A stretch of DNA of 64,000 bases from positions 310,001 to 374,000 of the forward strand of contig NZ_CABPSQ010000001.1 of assembly GCF_902459775.1 (NCBI RefSeq). The letters are read 5' to 3'. Under the pieces are notes generated by a model, which saw only the letters and a list, made by a program, of their open reading frames with translations, did not search any database and had not been told where the DNA came from. Positions within the stretch are counted from its first letter, which is position 1. The number at the start of each line of letters is the position of its first letter. The translations under genes were made by a program, and so were the position numbers. Shown here piece after piece: positions 45,723 to 55,041 of the stretch. Origin of the DNA: Pandoraea captiosa (GTDB lineage: Bacteria > Pseudomonadota > Gammaproteobacteria > Burkholderiales > Burkholderiaceae).

Positions 45723-46196
45723 TCAGAGCGAGTCGATCAGGCGCGTGAGCCTGAGATGCAGGTCCGGATAACGATTCGAACACCGCACCATGTCCATGGC
45801 ATCGGTGGCCATCTCGCGCGCTGTCTGCGTGTCGCCCATCTGCTGCATGCAGCATGCGGCGAAGTACAACGGCTCCGGATCACCGTACTCGCGGGCCACG
45901 GCCATCATCAGCGGCGCGATGGCATTCGCGTAGTCGCCGAGCTGGCACAGCACGTAGCCGAAGGCGCGGTATGCCTCGGCACCGGCGGGAAGCCTGCGAC
46001 ATATTTGCGCAAGCGCACATGCGGCGCCTTCGAGATCGTTGCGGGCATGCAGCGCGTACGCATGCGCAAGCGTTCGGTGGTCGATCGGTCCGTTGATGGC
46101 CGGGGCGCGCACGTACGTCGCCATGGGACGCGACGGCGGGTGTGAGCGCGCGCCCGTATCGACAGCTTGCTGTCGCGCTACGGAGGGTCTTGTCAT
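45723..46196 (-). CDS. TPR protein resembling type III translocator chaperones (LcrH/SycD)
   Basis: This 157-residue protein has three TPR-like units from about residue 50: LAHAYALHARNDLEGAACAL, YRAFGYVLCQLGDYANAIAP and LYFAACCMQQMGDTQTAREM. Order and wording follow the SycD/LcrH/IpgC fold, including the (D)PEPLYFAA segment. AAGGAAAG 7 bases before the ATG at 46196 sets the start. The first ~45 residues are disordered. No type III apparatus genes are nearby. It could alternatively be a generic TPR adaptor. Confidence 0.65.
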   Translation of the reverse strand: MTRPSVARQQAVDTGARSHPPSRPMATYVRAPAINGPIDHRTLAHAYALHARNDLEGAACALAQICRRLPAGAEAYRAFGYVLCQLGDYANAIAPLMMAVAREYGDPEPLYFAACCMQQMGDTQTAREMATDAMDMVRCSNRYPDLHLRLTRLIDSL

Positions 46197-46504
46197 GATG
46201 TCTTTCCTTGCGAATTCGACGTTCGACCGCATAGGTGCGATCGCCACGTAATGTGCGGTCCCCACAAATTGACGGCTTTTGCGCCAAGACAAACGGTGTC
46301 GAGAATTCGCGCAGATTGCGTTGGGTTGGGGCGCAACCTAAGGGATTGGGGGCGTATTGGCGCAAAGCGGTTTCCGTTGGGACACGGACGGGGAACCGTG
46401 GGCCGTGCGCGCCGGGCAAGACCGTACCGGCATCGAGGCGCCGGATTGTGCCTTGTCATCGCCGGGGAGTCGCGCGAACATGACGCGTTCCCACAGGAGA
46501 CGAC
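46197..46504. other. divergent intergenic region with repeated GGCGCAA elements
   Basis: These 308 bases separate the TPR gene (minus) from alaX (plus). TTTGCGCCAA (46278-46287) and TTGGCGCAAA (46357-46366) are a perfect 10-bp inverted pair 69 bases apart, with a related GGGGCGCAACC at 46328-46338 between them. They may be operator half-sites. No coding frame is convincing, and no clear promoter was found. Confidence 0.45.
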
Positions 46505-47236
46505 ATGGCCACCGAAGCGCTGTTCCGACAAGACGCCTATCTGCGCCAATGCGAGGCGCGCATCACGCATATCGACGAGACGGGCATCATGCTCGATCGC
46601 ACGGTTTTCTATCCACTCGGTGGGGGACAGGCTGGCGACGCGGGGGCGTTCGTCCTGGCGAACGGCGCGCGTCTTGCCATAGCCGATACGCGTAAGTCCA
46701 AACATGAGGGCGCGACGCCCGACGACGCTGTGCATGTGCCGGCCGACGGCCAGGCCGAGGTGCTGGCGGGGCTTGTGGTGGGAGACGTCGTGCGCGCCGA
46801 AATCGATTGGGAGCGGCGCTTTCGACATATGCGATTTCATACCGCGTCGCACCTGATGTGTGCCGTACTGCCGCATCCGGTGGACGGATGCAGCATCACC
46901 ACCGAATACGCCCGGCTCGATTTCGTGACGAATGAACCGATTGAGCGCGAGACGGTGGAAGCCGGTCTGGCAGCGTTGGTCGCAGCGGCCCGCCCGGTGG
47001 CAATCGACAGCATCAGCGACGAGGAAATGGCGGCGCGCCCGGAACTCGTGCGCACAATGAGCGTGAAGCCGCCGGTCGGGCTGGGGCGCGTGCGGCTGGT
47101 GCGTATCGAAGGTATCGATTTGCAGCCCTGCGGCGGCACGCATGTGGGCAACACCTCGGAGATCGGGGCGTTGCGCGTGGCAAAGATCGAAAAGAAAACG
47201 TCGCGTACGCGCCGCGTGGTGTTGGCTTTCGCCTGA
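46505..47236 (+). CDS. alaX: alanyl-tRNA editing protein AlaX
   Basis: This 243-residue trans-editing factor hydrolyses Ser-tRNA(Ala) or Gly-tRNA(Ala). The zinc motifs are RFHTASHLM (HxxxH) and QPCGGTHVGNTSEIG (CxxxH), with FYPLGGGQAGD near the N-terminus. It is the free-standing form of the AlaRS editing domain. AGGAG 5 bases before the ATG supports the start. Confidence 0.93.
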   Translation: MATEALFRQDAYLRQCEARITHIDETGIMLDRTVFYPLGGGQAGDAGAFVLANGARLAIADTRKSKHEGATPDDAVHVPADGQAEVLAGLVVGDVVRAEIDWERRFRHMRFHTASHLMCAVLPHPVDGCSITTEYARLDFVTNEPIERETVEAGLAALVAAARPVAIDSISDEEMAARPELVRTMSVKPPVGLGRVRLVRIEGIDLQPCGGTHVGNTSEIGALRVAKIEKKTSRTRRVVLAFA

Positions 47237-47283
47237 GTCTGGCATCATCGCGCCATCCCCCAATCTTCCCTTGAGGACTATCG

Positions 47284-47904
47284 ATGGCGATGTCGGCAGC
47301 AGAGATTCCTTCGCACGCGCAACCGTTGCAACCCTGGCAGGCGGTGCTCGACTTCTGGTTTGGCAAGCCCGGCTCCGACGTGTACGGGATGGCGCGTGCC
47401 GAGTGGTTCCGTAAGTCGGATGCGTTCGATGAGGAAATTCGCGTCCGTTTCGGCGCATTGCACGCGCAGGCGGTGGCGGGGGAGTTGAGCCATTGGACGC
47501 GCACGCCGCTCGGCGCCTGTGCGCTGATTGTGGTGCTCGACCAGTTTTCCCGAAACCTGTTCCGGCATCAGGCGCAGGCGTTCGCTGGCGATGCGCAGGC
47601 GTTGGCCATCGCGCGTCAACTGGTCGATGCCGGGGACGACCAGCGGCTGCCGACCGCGCAGCATCGGGTCTTCGCGTATCTGCCGTTCGAGCACGATGAA
47701 TCGTTGGAAAGCCAGCACGTTTCGCTGGCCTTGTACGAGCAACTGGCGCAGACGTTCGGCCTCGTCGATAACCTCGACTACGCCCGTAAGCATGCGGTCA
47801 TCATTGAGCGGTTCGGGCGCTATCCCCATCGCAACGCGGCGTTGGGCCGCGAATCCACGCCCGAGGAGCTTGCGTTTCTGAAGCAGCCAGGATCGTCTTT
47901 CTGA
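47284..47904 (+). CDS. DUF924 family protein
   Basis: This 206-residue cytoplasmic all-helical protein has VLDFWFGKPGSD, LIVVLDQFSRNLFRHQAQAF and YLPFEHDESLESQ, all typical of DUF924. The fold resembles TPR/heme-oxygenase-like helices, but the function is unknown. GAGGA precedes the ATG. It follows alaX by 47 bases and may be cotranscribed. Confidence 0.85.
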   Translation: MAMSAAEIPSHAQPLQPWQAVLDFWFGKPGSDVYGMARAEWFRKSDAFDEEIRVRFGALHAQAVAGELSHWTRTPLGACALIVVLDQFSRNLFRHQAQAFAGDAQALAIARQLVDAGDDQRLPTAQHRVFAYLPFEHDESLESQHVSLALYEQLAQTFGLVDNLDYARKHAVIIERFGRYPHRNAALGRESTPEELAFLKQPGSSF

Positions 47905-47962
47905 GCGGGTTCTGCGTTTGACGTATCGGTTTCGTCATCCCGGTTCGTCGGTTCGGGGGAGA

Positions 47963-48499
47963 TCAGGCGGGTGGCGTAGTCCGCATGGGGGCCGCACGCC
48001 GGTGCTGCTGCCAGCGGATGGCGAAGAAGCCGAGCACATACGCGAGCCCGCCACCAACGATGGCAAACGTCGCGAGGCCGGCGCCGAGATGCAGGGTCGC
48101 AGCGCCGAAGTCGAAGTTCGTCATTTGTACCCAGAAGCTCTCGCCGACCTGACCGGCGGCGACGACGGTCGCTTCGATCTCCGCCTTGGGTGACCAGTCG
48201 AGCAGCCATCGTCCGACGTGATGTGCGCCCAGATAGACGAAGGGCACCGTCAATGGGTTCGTGATCAGTGTGCCCATCGTCGCCAGAAAGAGATTTCCGC
48301 GCAGCAAGGCCGCCACGAGAATGGCCACCGGCATTTGCGCGACCGGGATCAAGATGCCGAAGAAAACGCCGCACGCCAACCCGACCGCGACACCTCTCGG
48401 TGTGGCCTGCCACAGACTACGGCGCAACAGCAGACCGGCATGTGGGCGCAACCAGCGCGAGCGCAGCAGCCGCATGGGGCGAAGCATCTTTAACATCAT
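47963..48499 (-). CDS. DUF2062 membrane protein
   Basis: This 178-residue protein has RSLWQATPRGVAVGLACGVF, FGILIPVAQMPVAILVAALL and GTLITNPLTVPFVYL, typical of DUF2062, with about four helices. Function unknown; related domains sometimes accompany glycosyltransferases. Two adjacent ATGs (48499, 48496) are equivalent choices. Confidence 0.85.
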   Translation of the reverse strand: MMLKMLRPMRLLRSRWLRPHAGLLLRRSLWQATPRGVAVGLACGVFFGILIPVAQMPVAILVAALLRGNLFLATMGTLITNPLTVPFVYLGAHHVGRWLLDWSPKAEIEATVVAAGQVGESFWVQMTNFDFGAATLHLGAGLATFAIVGGGLAYVLGFFAIRWQQHRRAAPMRTTPPA

Positions 48500-48970
48500 G
48501 GACAGGTTGCTCGTCGAAGGAGATGAACCCAGGCGGGCATGGGGCGGGCGTGCATGCGATGGTCCGCATGCTACGGATGTCTGAGTGTCGTGCGGGGCAA
48601 GAGTTCAATGATGTCGCAAAGACGGACGTTTCCCGATATTCGCGGGAATATCCAGACGATTGACGCACGATCGGCAGCGATTGGCGGCGACTGAGGGGCG
48701 ACCCAGGCGTGATTGAGGGGCGATCCAAGAGTGATCGAGGCGCAGTCGGCAGACGATTGCGGCACGAGTCGCGGGATGTCGTGGAATCTTCCGGCGGGTG
48801 TGCCACGCAAGGCGTGCGACGTAGCGGCGTGCCAAGATGCCGTCGCGTTGCCGCCGGGGCACCGGCCGGCGTGGTGAAGCGGAGCTGTGCGGTTGGGGGA
48901 GGCCGCGGCGCGGCGCTCACACCAGGCTAGGCCACGCCAAGCCACCCCACGCAGCGCTCCGGTGCGACGC
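48500..48970. other. gene-poor stretch with a 22-bp imperfect tandem repeat
   Basis: This 471-base gap lies between the DUF2062 and LOG genes. Two copies of a 25-base element (48689-48713 and 48711-48735, period 22) match at 20 of 25 positions, and a third, weaker copy follows. Open frames across it are Arg-rich and look like shadows of GC-rich DNA. No promoter or RNA gene was recognised. Confidence 0.45.
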
Positions 48971-49567
48971 TTAGATTTGCGTGCGTTGGTGTGCCCAACG
49001 ATCGATTTGCGCCGGCTTGAAGTGACGCATCGTGTCGAGCAAGGCTTCCGGCGACGCGGCGATCTGCAACTGGTCCAGTTGCGGCGCCTTGAGGAACTGC
49101 TCCGTCACCATCGACTTGAGGAACACCATCAACGGGTCGTAATACTGTTCGACGTTGAGCAGGCCGATCGGTTTTGCGTGATAGCCGATTTGCAGCCAGG
49201 TGAAGACTTCGAATAACTCCTCGCACGTGCCGATGCCGCCGGGCATGGCGATGAAGGCGTCCGAGAGGTCGGCCATCATCTGCTTGCGCTGGTGCATGTT
49301 CTCGACGACATGCAATTCCGTCAGTCCGGTATGACCGACTTCCTTTTCCATCAAGGCTTTCGGGATGATGCCCACGGCCTGACCGCCGTGCGCGAGCACG
49401 GCATCGGCGATGATGCCCATCAGGCCGACCTTGCCGCCGCCGTACACGAGGCGGATTCCGGCTTCGGCCATGCGACGACCCAGTTCACGGGCCGCTTCCG
49501 CATACGCGGGCCGCACACCGGTGGCGGCGCCGCAGTAAATACAAATGGATTTGACTTCCGACGACAT
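48971..49567 (-). CDS. LOG-family (TIGR00730) nucleoside monophosphate phosphoribohydrolase
   Basis: This 198-residue Rossmann-like protein has the signature PGGIGTCEELFEVFTWLQIG and GGGKVGLMGIIADAVL. The family (LONELY GUY-like, YvdD/PpnN-related) cleaves AMP or cytokinin nucleotides to base and ribose 5-phosphate. It starts 3 bases after the TetR gene stop and shares its transcript. Physiological role here is unknown. Confidence 0.88.
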   Translation of the reverse strand: MSSEVKSICIYCGAATGVRPAYAEAARELGRRMAEAGIRLVYGGGKVGLMGIIADAVLAHGGQAVGIIPKALMEKEVGHTGLTELHVVENMHQRKQMMADLSDAFIAMPGGIGTCEELFEVFTWLQIGYHAKPIGLLNVEQYYDPLMVFLKSMVTEQFLKAPQLDQLQIAASPEALLDTMRHFKPAQIDRWAHQRTQI

Positions 49568-49570
49568 GCC

Positions 49571-50239
49571 TTACTGCACTCCCTTGGATGAGGACTCGTG
49601 AGCCATCTTGTCATACAGCTCGCGCGATTTGCCCTTCAGATACGGGGCCATTTGCGAGAGGATGTGATAGCTCGATTGATGCAACCCTGCGCCGATTTCT
49701 TCAGGATCGTTGTACTTGCGCGGGTTCATGACGAACTGGTAGGACAACCAGTACGTGGACAGCACCACCATGTTGGTGGTGACGACATCGATCTGCTCCG
49801 GCGTGATCTCCATTTCTCCGTCCGCCACGAGCAAGTCGCACATCTCGCGTGCGAAGCGCTTCTTGTGGCCCACGATCTGCTTGAAATGTGTCTCAAGCGT
49901 GCGATTGCGTGCGAGCAGGTCGTTCAGGTCGCGATAGAGAAAACGGAAGCGCCACAGGAATTCGGACATGTATTGCAAATAGGTCCAGACTTCGTCGAGC
50001 GTGGGCTTGTGATCGTCGGGCAGCCGCAGGCGTCGTTCGATTTCCTGCTCGAACTGCGCAAAGATGCTGTTGATGATGTCGTCTTTGTTGCGGAAGTGGT
50101 AGTACAGATTGCCCGGGCTGATTTTCATCTCCTCGGCAATCGTGGTGGTGGTGACGTTGGGTTCGCCGATTTCGTTGAAGAGTCGTAGCGACACTTCAAG
50201 AATTCGTTCGCGGGTTCGGCGTGGCGGCTTTGCTTCCAT
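49571..50239 (-). CDS. TetR-family transcriptional regulator
   Basis: This 222-residue regulator has an N-terminal HTH (RERILEVSLRLFNEIGEPNV, then TTTIAEEMKISPGNLYYHF) and a C-terminal ligand domain with YLQYMSEFLWRFRFLYRDL. The C-terminal pattern fits the TetR group with a conserved aromatic-rich helix (PF13972-like). It is cotranscribed with the LOG gene. Targets unknown. Confidence 0.88.
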   Translation of the reverse strand: MEAKPPRRTRERILEVSLRLFNEIGEPNVTTTTIAEEMKISPGNLYYHFRNKDDIINSIFAQFEQEIERRLRLPDDHKPTLDEVWTYLQYMSEFLWRFRFLYRDLNDLLARNRTLETHFKQIVGHKKRFAREMCDLLVADGEMEITPEQIDVVTTNMVVLSTYWLSYQFVMNPRKYNDPEEIGAGLHQSSYHILSQMAPYLKGKSRELYDKMAHESSSKGVQ

Positions 50240-50381
50240 GTCTGTCGGCCCCGGTTAGCGGCAAGCTCGGCGAAGGAGGTTCTCCGCTTGCGTTTATGAG
50301 TTGAGTATCAGGTATACGGCGACCGATTATACCCGGCAGCCGACCACTGCCAAGCATGGGGACGGGGCACGACGAGCGATA

Positions 50382-50816
50382 TCAGAAAAACGCCGTACGC
50401 ACGAGATCGACGATGACCGGTCCCGCGAGCGAGGCCCAGGTCAGCAGGCAAAGGCCCAGTGCGACGAGCACGGCAGCGCTGCCGAAATCCTTCGCACGCT
50501 TGGAGAGTTCGTGACGCTCCAGCGAAATGCGATCGATGGCTGCCTCGATGCTCGAATTGATCAGCTCGATGATGAGCACGAGCAGGATGGAGCCGATCAG
50601 CAGTACGCGCTCAACGGCGGTGACCGGCAGAAAGATCGCCGCAGGCAAGAGGATGGCGGCGAGCGCGAGTTCCTGGCGGAAGGCGCTTTCTTCGAAAACG
50701 GCGAACTTGAATCCGGACAGCGAGTACTTCAGGGCACGCCATGCGCGCATGACGCCCCGGTTGCCCTTGTACGGATTCGGTTGTTTGTCGCGTGGCGGCG
50801 GGTGATCGATGAACAA
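50382..50816 (-). CDS. dgkA: diacylglycerol kinase DgkA
   Basis: This 144-residue membrane kinase has three helices and the active-site motif IELINSSIEAAIDRIS with the catalytic Glu. It recycles diacylglycerol to phosphatidic acid. The start is a TTG at 50816, backed by AGGAA 8 bases upstream; no better ATG exists before the conserved YKGNRGVMRAWRALKYSL segment. Confidence 0.9.
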   Translation of the reverse strand: MFIDHPPPRDKQPNPYKGNRGVMRAWRALKYSLSGFKFAVFEESAFRQELALAAILLPAAIFLPVTAVERVLLIGSILLVLIIELINSSIEAAIDRISLERHELSKRAKDFGSAAVLVALGLCLLTWASLAGPVIVDLVRTAFF

Positions 50817-50854
50817 GCGTCAGGTTCCTCGCCGCAACGGGCTCTGGAGGTGGA

Positions 50855-51889
50855 TCAGACCGCGGGCGCGAGCGACGGCTCAGGCTTGCGCGGGTGCAGA
50901 TGCGAGGCGAACTCCTCGGAGGCCGCCTGCCACGAGAAGCGCTCGGCCCAGGCGCGTGCGCTCGCTCGCGAAACCTTGAGGGCGTCGAGACACGCCTCGC
51001 GCAAATCTTCACGCAATGCGCCGCCTTCACCGTCAGGGCAACCGGCAAGCACATCGACCGGACCGGTCACCGGAAACGCTGCCACGGGCAGGCCGCACGC
51101 CATCGCTTCGAGCAGCACCAGTCCGAACGTATCGGTGCGGCTGGGGAAGACGAACACGTCCGCCGACGCGTACACCTTCGCCAGTTCCGGCTGCGAGAGC
51201 ATGCCGAGGTAGTTCACGTCCGGATAGCGCGAGCGGAGTTCTGCGAGTTGCGGCCCTTCGCCGGCGACCCATTTCGAGCCCGGTAAATCCAGTTTCAGGA
51301 AGGCTTCGATGTTCTTCTCCACGGCCACGCGCCCGACGTAGAGGAAAATCGGATGTGCCGAATTTAGCACATGTGCTTCCTGCATACGGAAGATGTCGAG
51401 GTCGACGCCGCGTGTCCACAACACCACATTGTTGAAGCCCGCTGCGTCCAGGTCGCGCTTGACGACCGGCGTGGGCGCCATCACGGCGCGTGACGGCCTG
51501 TGAAACCACCGCAAGAAGCGGTAGGTGGTGCTTAGCGGGAAGCCGAAGCGTGCCTGCACGTACTCCGGGAATCGCGTGTGATAAGCGGTGGTGAACGGAA
51601 AATCGTGGCGCAACGCCCACTTGCGTGCGGCCATGCCGAGCGGGCCTTCGGTGGCGATGTGCAGTGCATCCGGGGCGAATGCCTCGATGCGGCGCGACAC
51701 CCGTCCACCGGCGAAGAAGGCGAGGCGGATCTCCGGATAGGTTGGGCACGGGATCGTGCGGAATTCCTGCGGGGTGAGCAACTCGACACGGTGGCCGGAA
51801 GCTTCGAGCTGAGCGCGCGTGTTTTTCAACGTGCGGACCACGCCGTTGATCTGCGGATCCCAGGCGTCGGTGATGATCATGATTTTCAT
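50855..51889 (-). CDS. GT4-type glycosyltransferase
   Basis: This 344-residue GT-B enzyme has IITDAWDPQINGVVRTL at the N-terminus and FLYVGRVAVEKNIEAFL, then VFVFPSRTDTFGLVLLEAMA with the E-x7-E motif. The best relatives are GDP-mannose or glucuronosyl diacylglycerol transferases, so a glycolipid product is plausible. Neighbouring dgkA and the metallophosphoesterase also suggest lipid metabolism. AGGAG 6 bases before the ATG sets the start. Confidence 0.85.
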   Translation of the reverse strand: MKIMIITDAWDPQINGVVRTLKNTRAQLEASGHRVELLTPQEFRTIPCPTYPEIRLAFFAGGRVSRRIEAFAPDALHIATEGPLGMAARKWALRHDFPFTTAYHTRFPEYVQARFGFPLSTTYRFLRWFHRPSRAVMAPTPVVKRDLDAAGFNNVVLWTRGVDLDIFRMQEAHVLNSAHPIFLYVGRVAVEKNIEAFLKLDLPGSKWVAGEGPQLAELRSRYPDVNYLGMLSQPELAKVYASADVFVFPSRTDTFGLVLLEAMACGLPVAAFPVTGPVDVLAGCPDGEGGALREDLREACLDALKVSRASARAWAERFSWQAASEEFASHLHPRKPEPSLAPAV

Positions 51890-52145
51890 CGGGCGCTCCT
51901 TCGCGCGTCTCGCGCGGGTGGAATTGACACGCGTTGCCGCGTGTAAAGCCGTGCACGCCCGGCGTTCAGCCGCCGTTCATGCACCGGTCGGATTCGTTAG
52001 GCAGACGGGTCTCTGATCAAGGGCGGTCTGGCGGTCCAGGACAACGCCGTTTGCGTCGGCGAATGTGCGAACTCGCTCCGACCTCGGTCCGCTCGCCCGC
52101 CCATCGCGGTTCGATCTGAGTCCGCTCTAAGGCGCTCTCGCGCTC

Positions 52146-53102
52146 TCAGGCGCTCACAGGCGTAGCTCTCGCTCGCATGGGCGTTCGGCGTTTCTGCGTC
52201 CAGTAGATGATCTTGAGCTCGCCTTCCATCGTCTCGACGAGGGCGGACAGGCTCTCTACCCAGTCGCCGTCGTTGCAGTAGAGCAGGCCGTCGATCTCGC
52301 GGATTTCCGGCTTGTGGATGTGACCGCAGACCACGCCGTCGCATCCGCGGCGGCGCGCCTCGTCGGCCATCACATGCTCGAAGGCCGAGATGAAGTTCAC
52401 GGCGTTCTTGACCTGATGCTTCAGGTATTGTGAGAGCGACCAGTACGGGAAGCCGAAGCGTGTACGCACGCGATTGAACCAGCGGTTGAGCAGCAGCGTG
52501 AGCGTGTAGAGCGAGTCGCCCAGGTAGGCAAGCCACTTGGCGTGCTGGATCACGCCATCGAACAGGTCGCCGTGGGTGATCCACAGACGCTTGCCGCCGA
52601 GGGTGGTGTGAAACGCTTCGTCGCGCACGGCAATGTCGCCGAACGCCAGTCCGCAGAACTGGCGCGCCGCCTCGTCGTGGTTGCCCGGCACGTAGACGAC
52701 CTGCGTGCCCTTGCGCGCGCGGCGCAACATCTTCTGTACGACGTCGTTGTGCGCCTGCGGCCAGTGCCAGCCCTTGCGCAAATGCCAGCCGTCGATGATG
52801 TCGCCGACCAGGTAGAGATAGTCGGAGTCGTGATGCCGCAGGAAGTCGAGCAAATAGTCGGCCTGGCAGCCCTGTGTGCCCAGATGGATGTCCGAGAGCC
52901 AGATCGTGCGATAGCGGGTGATGCCTTCGGGCGGCGGGTCAAGCGGATCCGGTGTGTCCGGAGGCAGGTCGATGGTGTAGGGCGGTGCGGCGGGAGGACT
53001 GGCGGGCGGGGAGGCGGGACGGCCCGGCGGGGCTTCTGCGAAGTGTCCGGCGCGAGCCGCAGGTGGGGTGATCGGCAACTCGAGGGTAGGGGTCGTCGTC
53101 AT
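52146..53102 (-). CDS. LpxH-like metallophosphoesterase
   Basis: This 318-residue calcineurin-like phosphoesterase has motifs WLSDIHLGTQG, LVGDIIDGW, VYVPGNHDE, WITHGDLFD and VCGHIHKPE with the two-metal ligands. It resembles the UDP-2,3-diacylglucosamine hydrolase family but is longer than LpxH. It has a Pro-rich N-terminus of about 60 residues. Whether it acts in lipid A synthesis is uncertain. The ATG at 53102 is chosen; an upstream frame extension looks spurious. Confidence 0.8.
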   Translation of the reverse strand: MTTTPTLELPITPPAARAGHFAEAPPGRPASPPASPPAAPPYTIDLPPDTPDPLDPPPEGITRYRTIWLSDIHLGTQGCQADYLLDFLRHHDSDYLYLVGDIIDGWHLRKGWHWPQAHNDVVQKMLRRARKGTQVVYVPGNHDEAARQFCGLAFGDIAVRDEAFHTTLGGKRLWITHGDLFDGVIQHAKWLAYLGDSLYTLTLLLNRWFNRVRTRFGFPYWSLSQYLKHQVKNAVNFISAFEHVMADEARRRGCDGVVCGHIHKPEIREIDGLLYCNDGDWVESLSALVETMEGELKIIYWTQKRRTPMRARATPVSA

Positions 53103-53321
53103 AGCGGCTCGCACGTCGCGTTGAACATGCGTGCATTGCGCCACGGCTTCATGAAGGGACGATGACAGTCATGCGCGTGTCGCGAAAGTGTCTTTTGGCG
53201 TCGCGGCGATGCGACAGACGGGCAACGTCGATGAGACGGACATGGCTGAAAAGGACGCGGCTGAAAAGGGGCGCAAGGAGGCGCATGGGCCGTAATGCGT
53301 GGCAGCGCGGTGTCGTCGCGC

Positions 53322-54281
53322 CTAAATGCCGCTGCGCAACCCCTGCGCGACCCGCTCAAGCGTTTCGAGCACCAGAGCGCGCGAGCGCGGATGCGTGCCG
53401 AGCGATACGTGACCGAGTCCGTCCAGCGCAATGTTGTGGGCGCCGGGCAGGATCGACGTGCGCACCGGATAGACGACATTGTCGTGCGCCGTGTAGATCG
53501 ACGTGATGCGCGCACGCTCGGCATCTTTCTCACTGCTCGCGAGCGCGACCAGCCAGTCGCTGCCGAGGCCCATCTGACGCACATTCAGCCCAATACCGTG
53601 CCGTGCATGCAGGGTGCCGAAGTGCGGTGAGCCGAGGGTGATCGTGTGAACGACGGGCAACGTCGGATAACGCCGCAAACAGGCTCGTGCCGCGATGCCG
53701 CCCATGCTGTGGCCCACGATCACGACGGGTAGTCTCGTGCGTTCGGCGAGCGCGCGGGCGGCGTTGGCAATGGTCCCGGCGTAATCGTCGATGTCGCCGA
53801 AGACCGGCGCGAGGTTGATCGCGTCGCAGTGATAGCCGGCGTCGGCCAGATGGCGGGAAAAGCGCAGCCAGAACGCGCGATTGCAACCGTAGCCGTGCAG
53901 CAGCAAGACGGCGACGGGGCGGGCCGGACCGCGGGGCGTCGCGAGCGGGGCGGCGCTGAACCAGGGCTGGTAGAGGTCGAGCAGCAGGATGGACGCGGCA
54001 CACTCGTAGGCCCAGATGGCGACGTTCGTGGTGGCCGGCGTGCGGCGCTCGGGCGTCGGATCGCCATGGGCCGCCATGACGAAGCCCGCCGCGAGGCCGA
54101 TGGCGTGCGAGACCGGTAGCCACAATATCGTCCAGAGGAACGTCGTCCACGGGCTATGCCATGCCGACCACGTCGCGATCGCCACGATGATCGACAGCCC
54201 GATCTCTATGCCGCCATAGATCAGATGCGGACGCGACGCGCGCAGCACGGGGCGGGGGGACCCTGTCGGCGGAGGGCTCAT
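53322..54281 (-). CDS. membrane-anchored alpha/beta hydrolase (lipase-like)
   Basis: This 319-residue protein has two N-terminal helices (about residues 20-70) and a hydrolase domain with VLLLHGYGCNRAFW, the nucleophile elbow VVIVGHSMGGIAAR (catalytic Ser) and the His in LDGLGHVSLG. It fits triacylglycerol lipase or acetyltransferase/hydrolase relatives. It overlaps no gene but lies 18 bases after the RDD gene stop. Confidence 0.82.
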   Translation of the reverse strand: MSPPPTGSPRPVLRASRPHLIYGGIEIGLSIIVAIATWSAWHSPWTTFLWTILWLPVSHAIGLAAGFVMAAHGDPTPERRTPATTNVAIWAYECAASILLLDLYQPWFSAAPLATPRGPARPVAVLLLHGYGCNRAFWLRFSRHLADAGYHCDAINLAPVFGDIDDYAGTIANAARALAERTRLPVVIVGHSMGGIAARACLRRYPTLPVVHTITLGSPHFGTLHARHGIGLNVRQMGLGSDWLVALASSEKDAERARITSIYTAHDNVVYPVRTSILPGAHNIALDGLGHVSLGTHPRSRALVLETLERVAQGLRSGI

Positions 54282-54299
54282 TGGCGACTCATCGGCGGC

Positions 54300-54872
54300 T
54301 CATTTGCCCAATACGCTGACAAGCCGCGTGCCTGCCAGCCGATCATGGAGGAACTGGTGATCCGGCGTCACGTGCATGGTCAGCGCCCAGAGCGCGACCC
54401 ATCCCGCCAGCAGCGCGACGCTGCTCCAGCCCGTCAGCCCGAATATCCAGTCGATCGCCATGGCCGGGAGTACCCAGAGCCATGCCAGGACATAGCGCAG
54501 CAGCGCGCGGCCTGCGCGCACCGGCCGACCGTGCGCGTCGACCAGACGGATTTTCCAGGTCTTCATCGCGAGCGTTTGTCCGCCGTGGGTCCAGAACCAA
54601 ACGAAATACGCACCGAGGACGAAAAACAGCCACGCCTGCATGGCATGGCGGTACATCAGGCCGCTGCGCTGCTGCGTCAGGGCGCTGAAGAGGTATCCGG
54701 ACAGAAAGAGTACGCCGAAGAGCAATAGGGACTCGTACACCATCGACAGCACGCGGCGGCGCAGCGTCGGGACGGCATGGCTCGCCGGCGCGCCTTCGGC
54801 GGGTGCCGACGTCTGAGGCGCACGAGGAGAGCGGGACGGCTTGGCGGGCTGAGTCGTAGCGGTGTCGGTCAT
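54300..54872 (-). CDS. RDD family membrane protein
   Basis: This 190-residue protein has an Ala/Pro-rich N-terminus of about 35 residues and an RDD domain with RRVLSMVYESLLLFGVLF, GGQTLAMKTWKIRLVD and the C-terminal FLHDRLAGTRLV. It has four or five helices. Function unknown; some relatives are Na+/H+ antiporter-like. Confidence 0.88.
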   Translation of the reverse strand: MTDTATTQPAKPSRSPRAPQTSAPAEGAPASHAVPTLRRRVLSMVYESLLLFGVLFLSGYLFSALTQQRSGLMYRHAMQAWLFFVLGAYFVWFWTHGGQTLAMKTWKIRLVDAHGRPVRAGRALLRYVLAWLWVLPAMAIDWIFGLTGWSSVALLAGWVALWALTMHVTPDHQFLHDRLAGTRLVSVLGK

Positions 54873-55041
54873 CGCGGCGTGGTCTGGCGTCGAGTCTGCG
54901 TCTTATGGTCGGAAGTCTAGCGGTGCGGCAGTGCGTTTGTGCTCGTGCGATGTGTGTTCGCGCCGGGCGCGTCGCCCATTATGCGGAAGATTGCGTGGAT
55001 GGGCCAGCCAGCCCGAGGCAGGGGGGGCATCGCAAACGAAA

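Noticed and set aside
51927-51944. hairpin ACACGCG-TTGC-CGCGTGT upstream of the glycosyltransferase gene
   Set aside because: It is a perfect 7-bp stem, but with no T-run, no repeat elsewhere and no known motif; too short to call a regulatory element.
53234-53287. 17-codon ORF starting MAEKDAAEK upstream of the lipase region
   Set aside because: Very short, no ribosome site and no conserved character; the repeated GGCTGAAAAGG explains the apparent peptide repeat.
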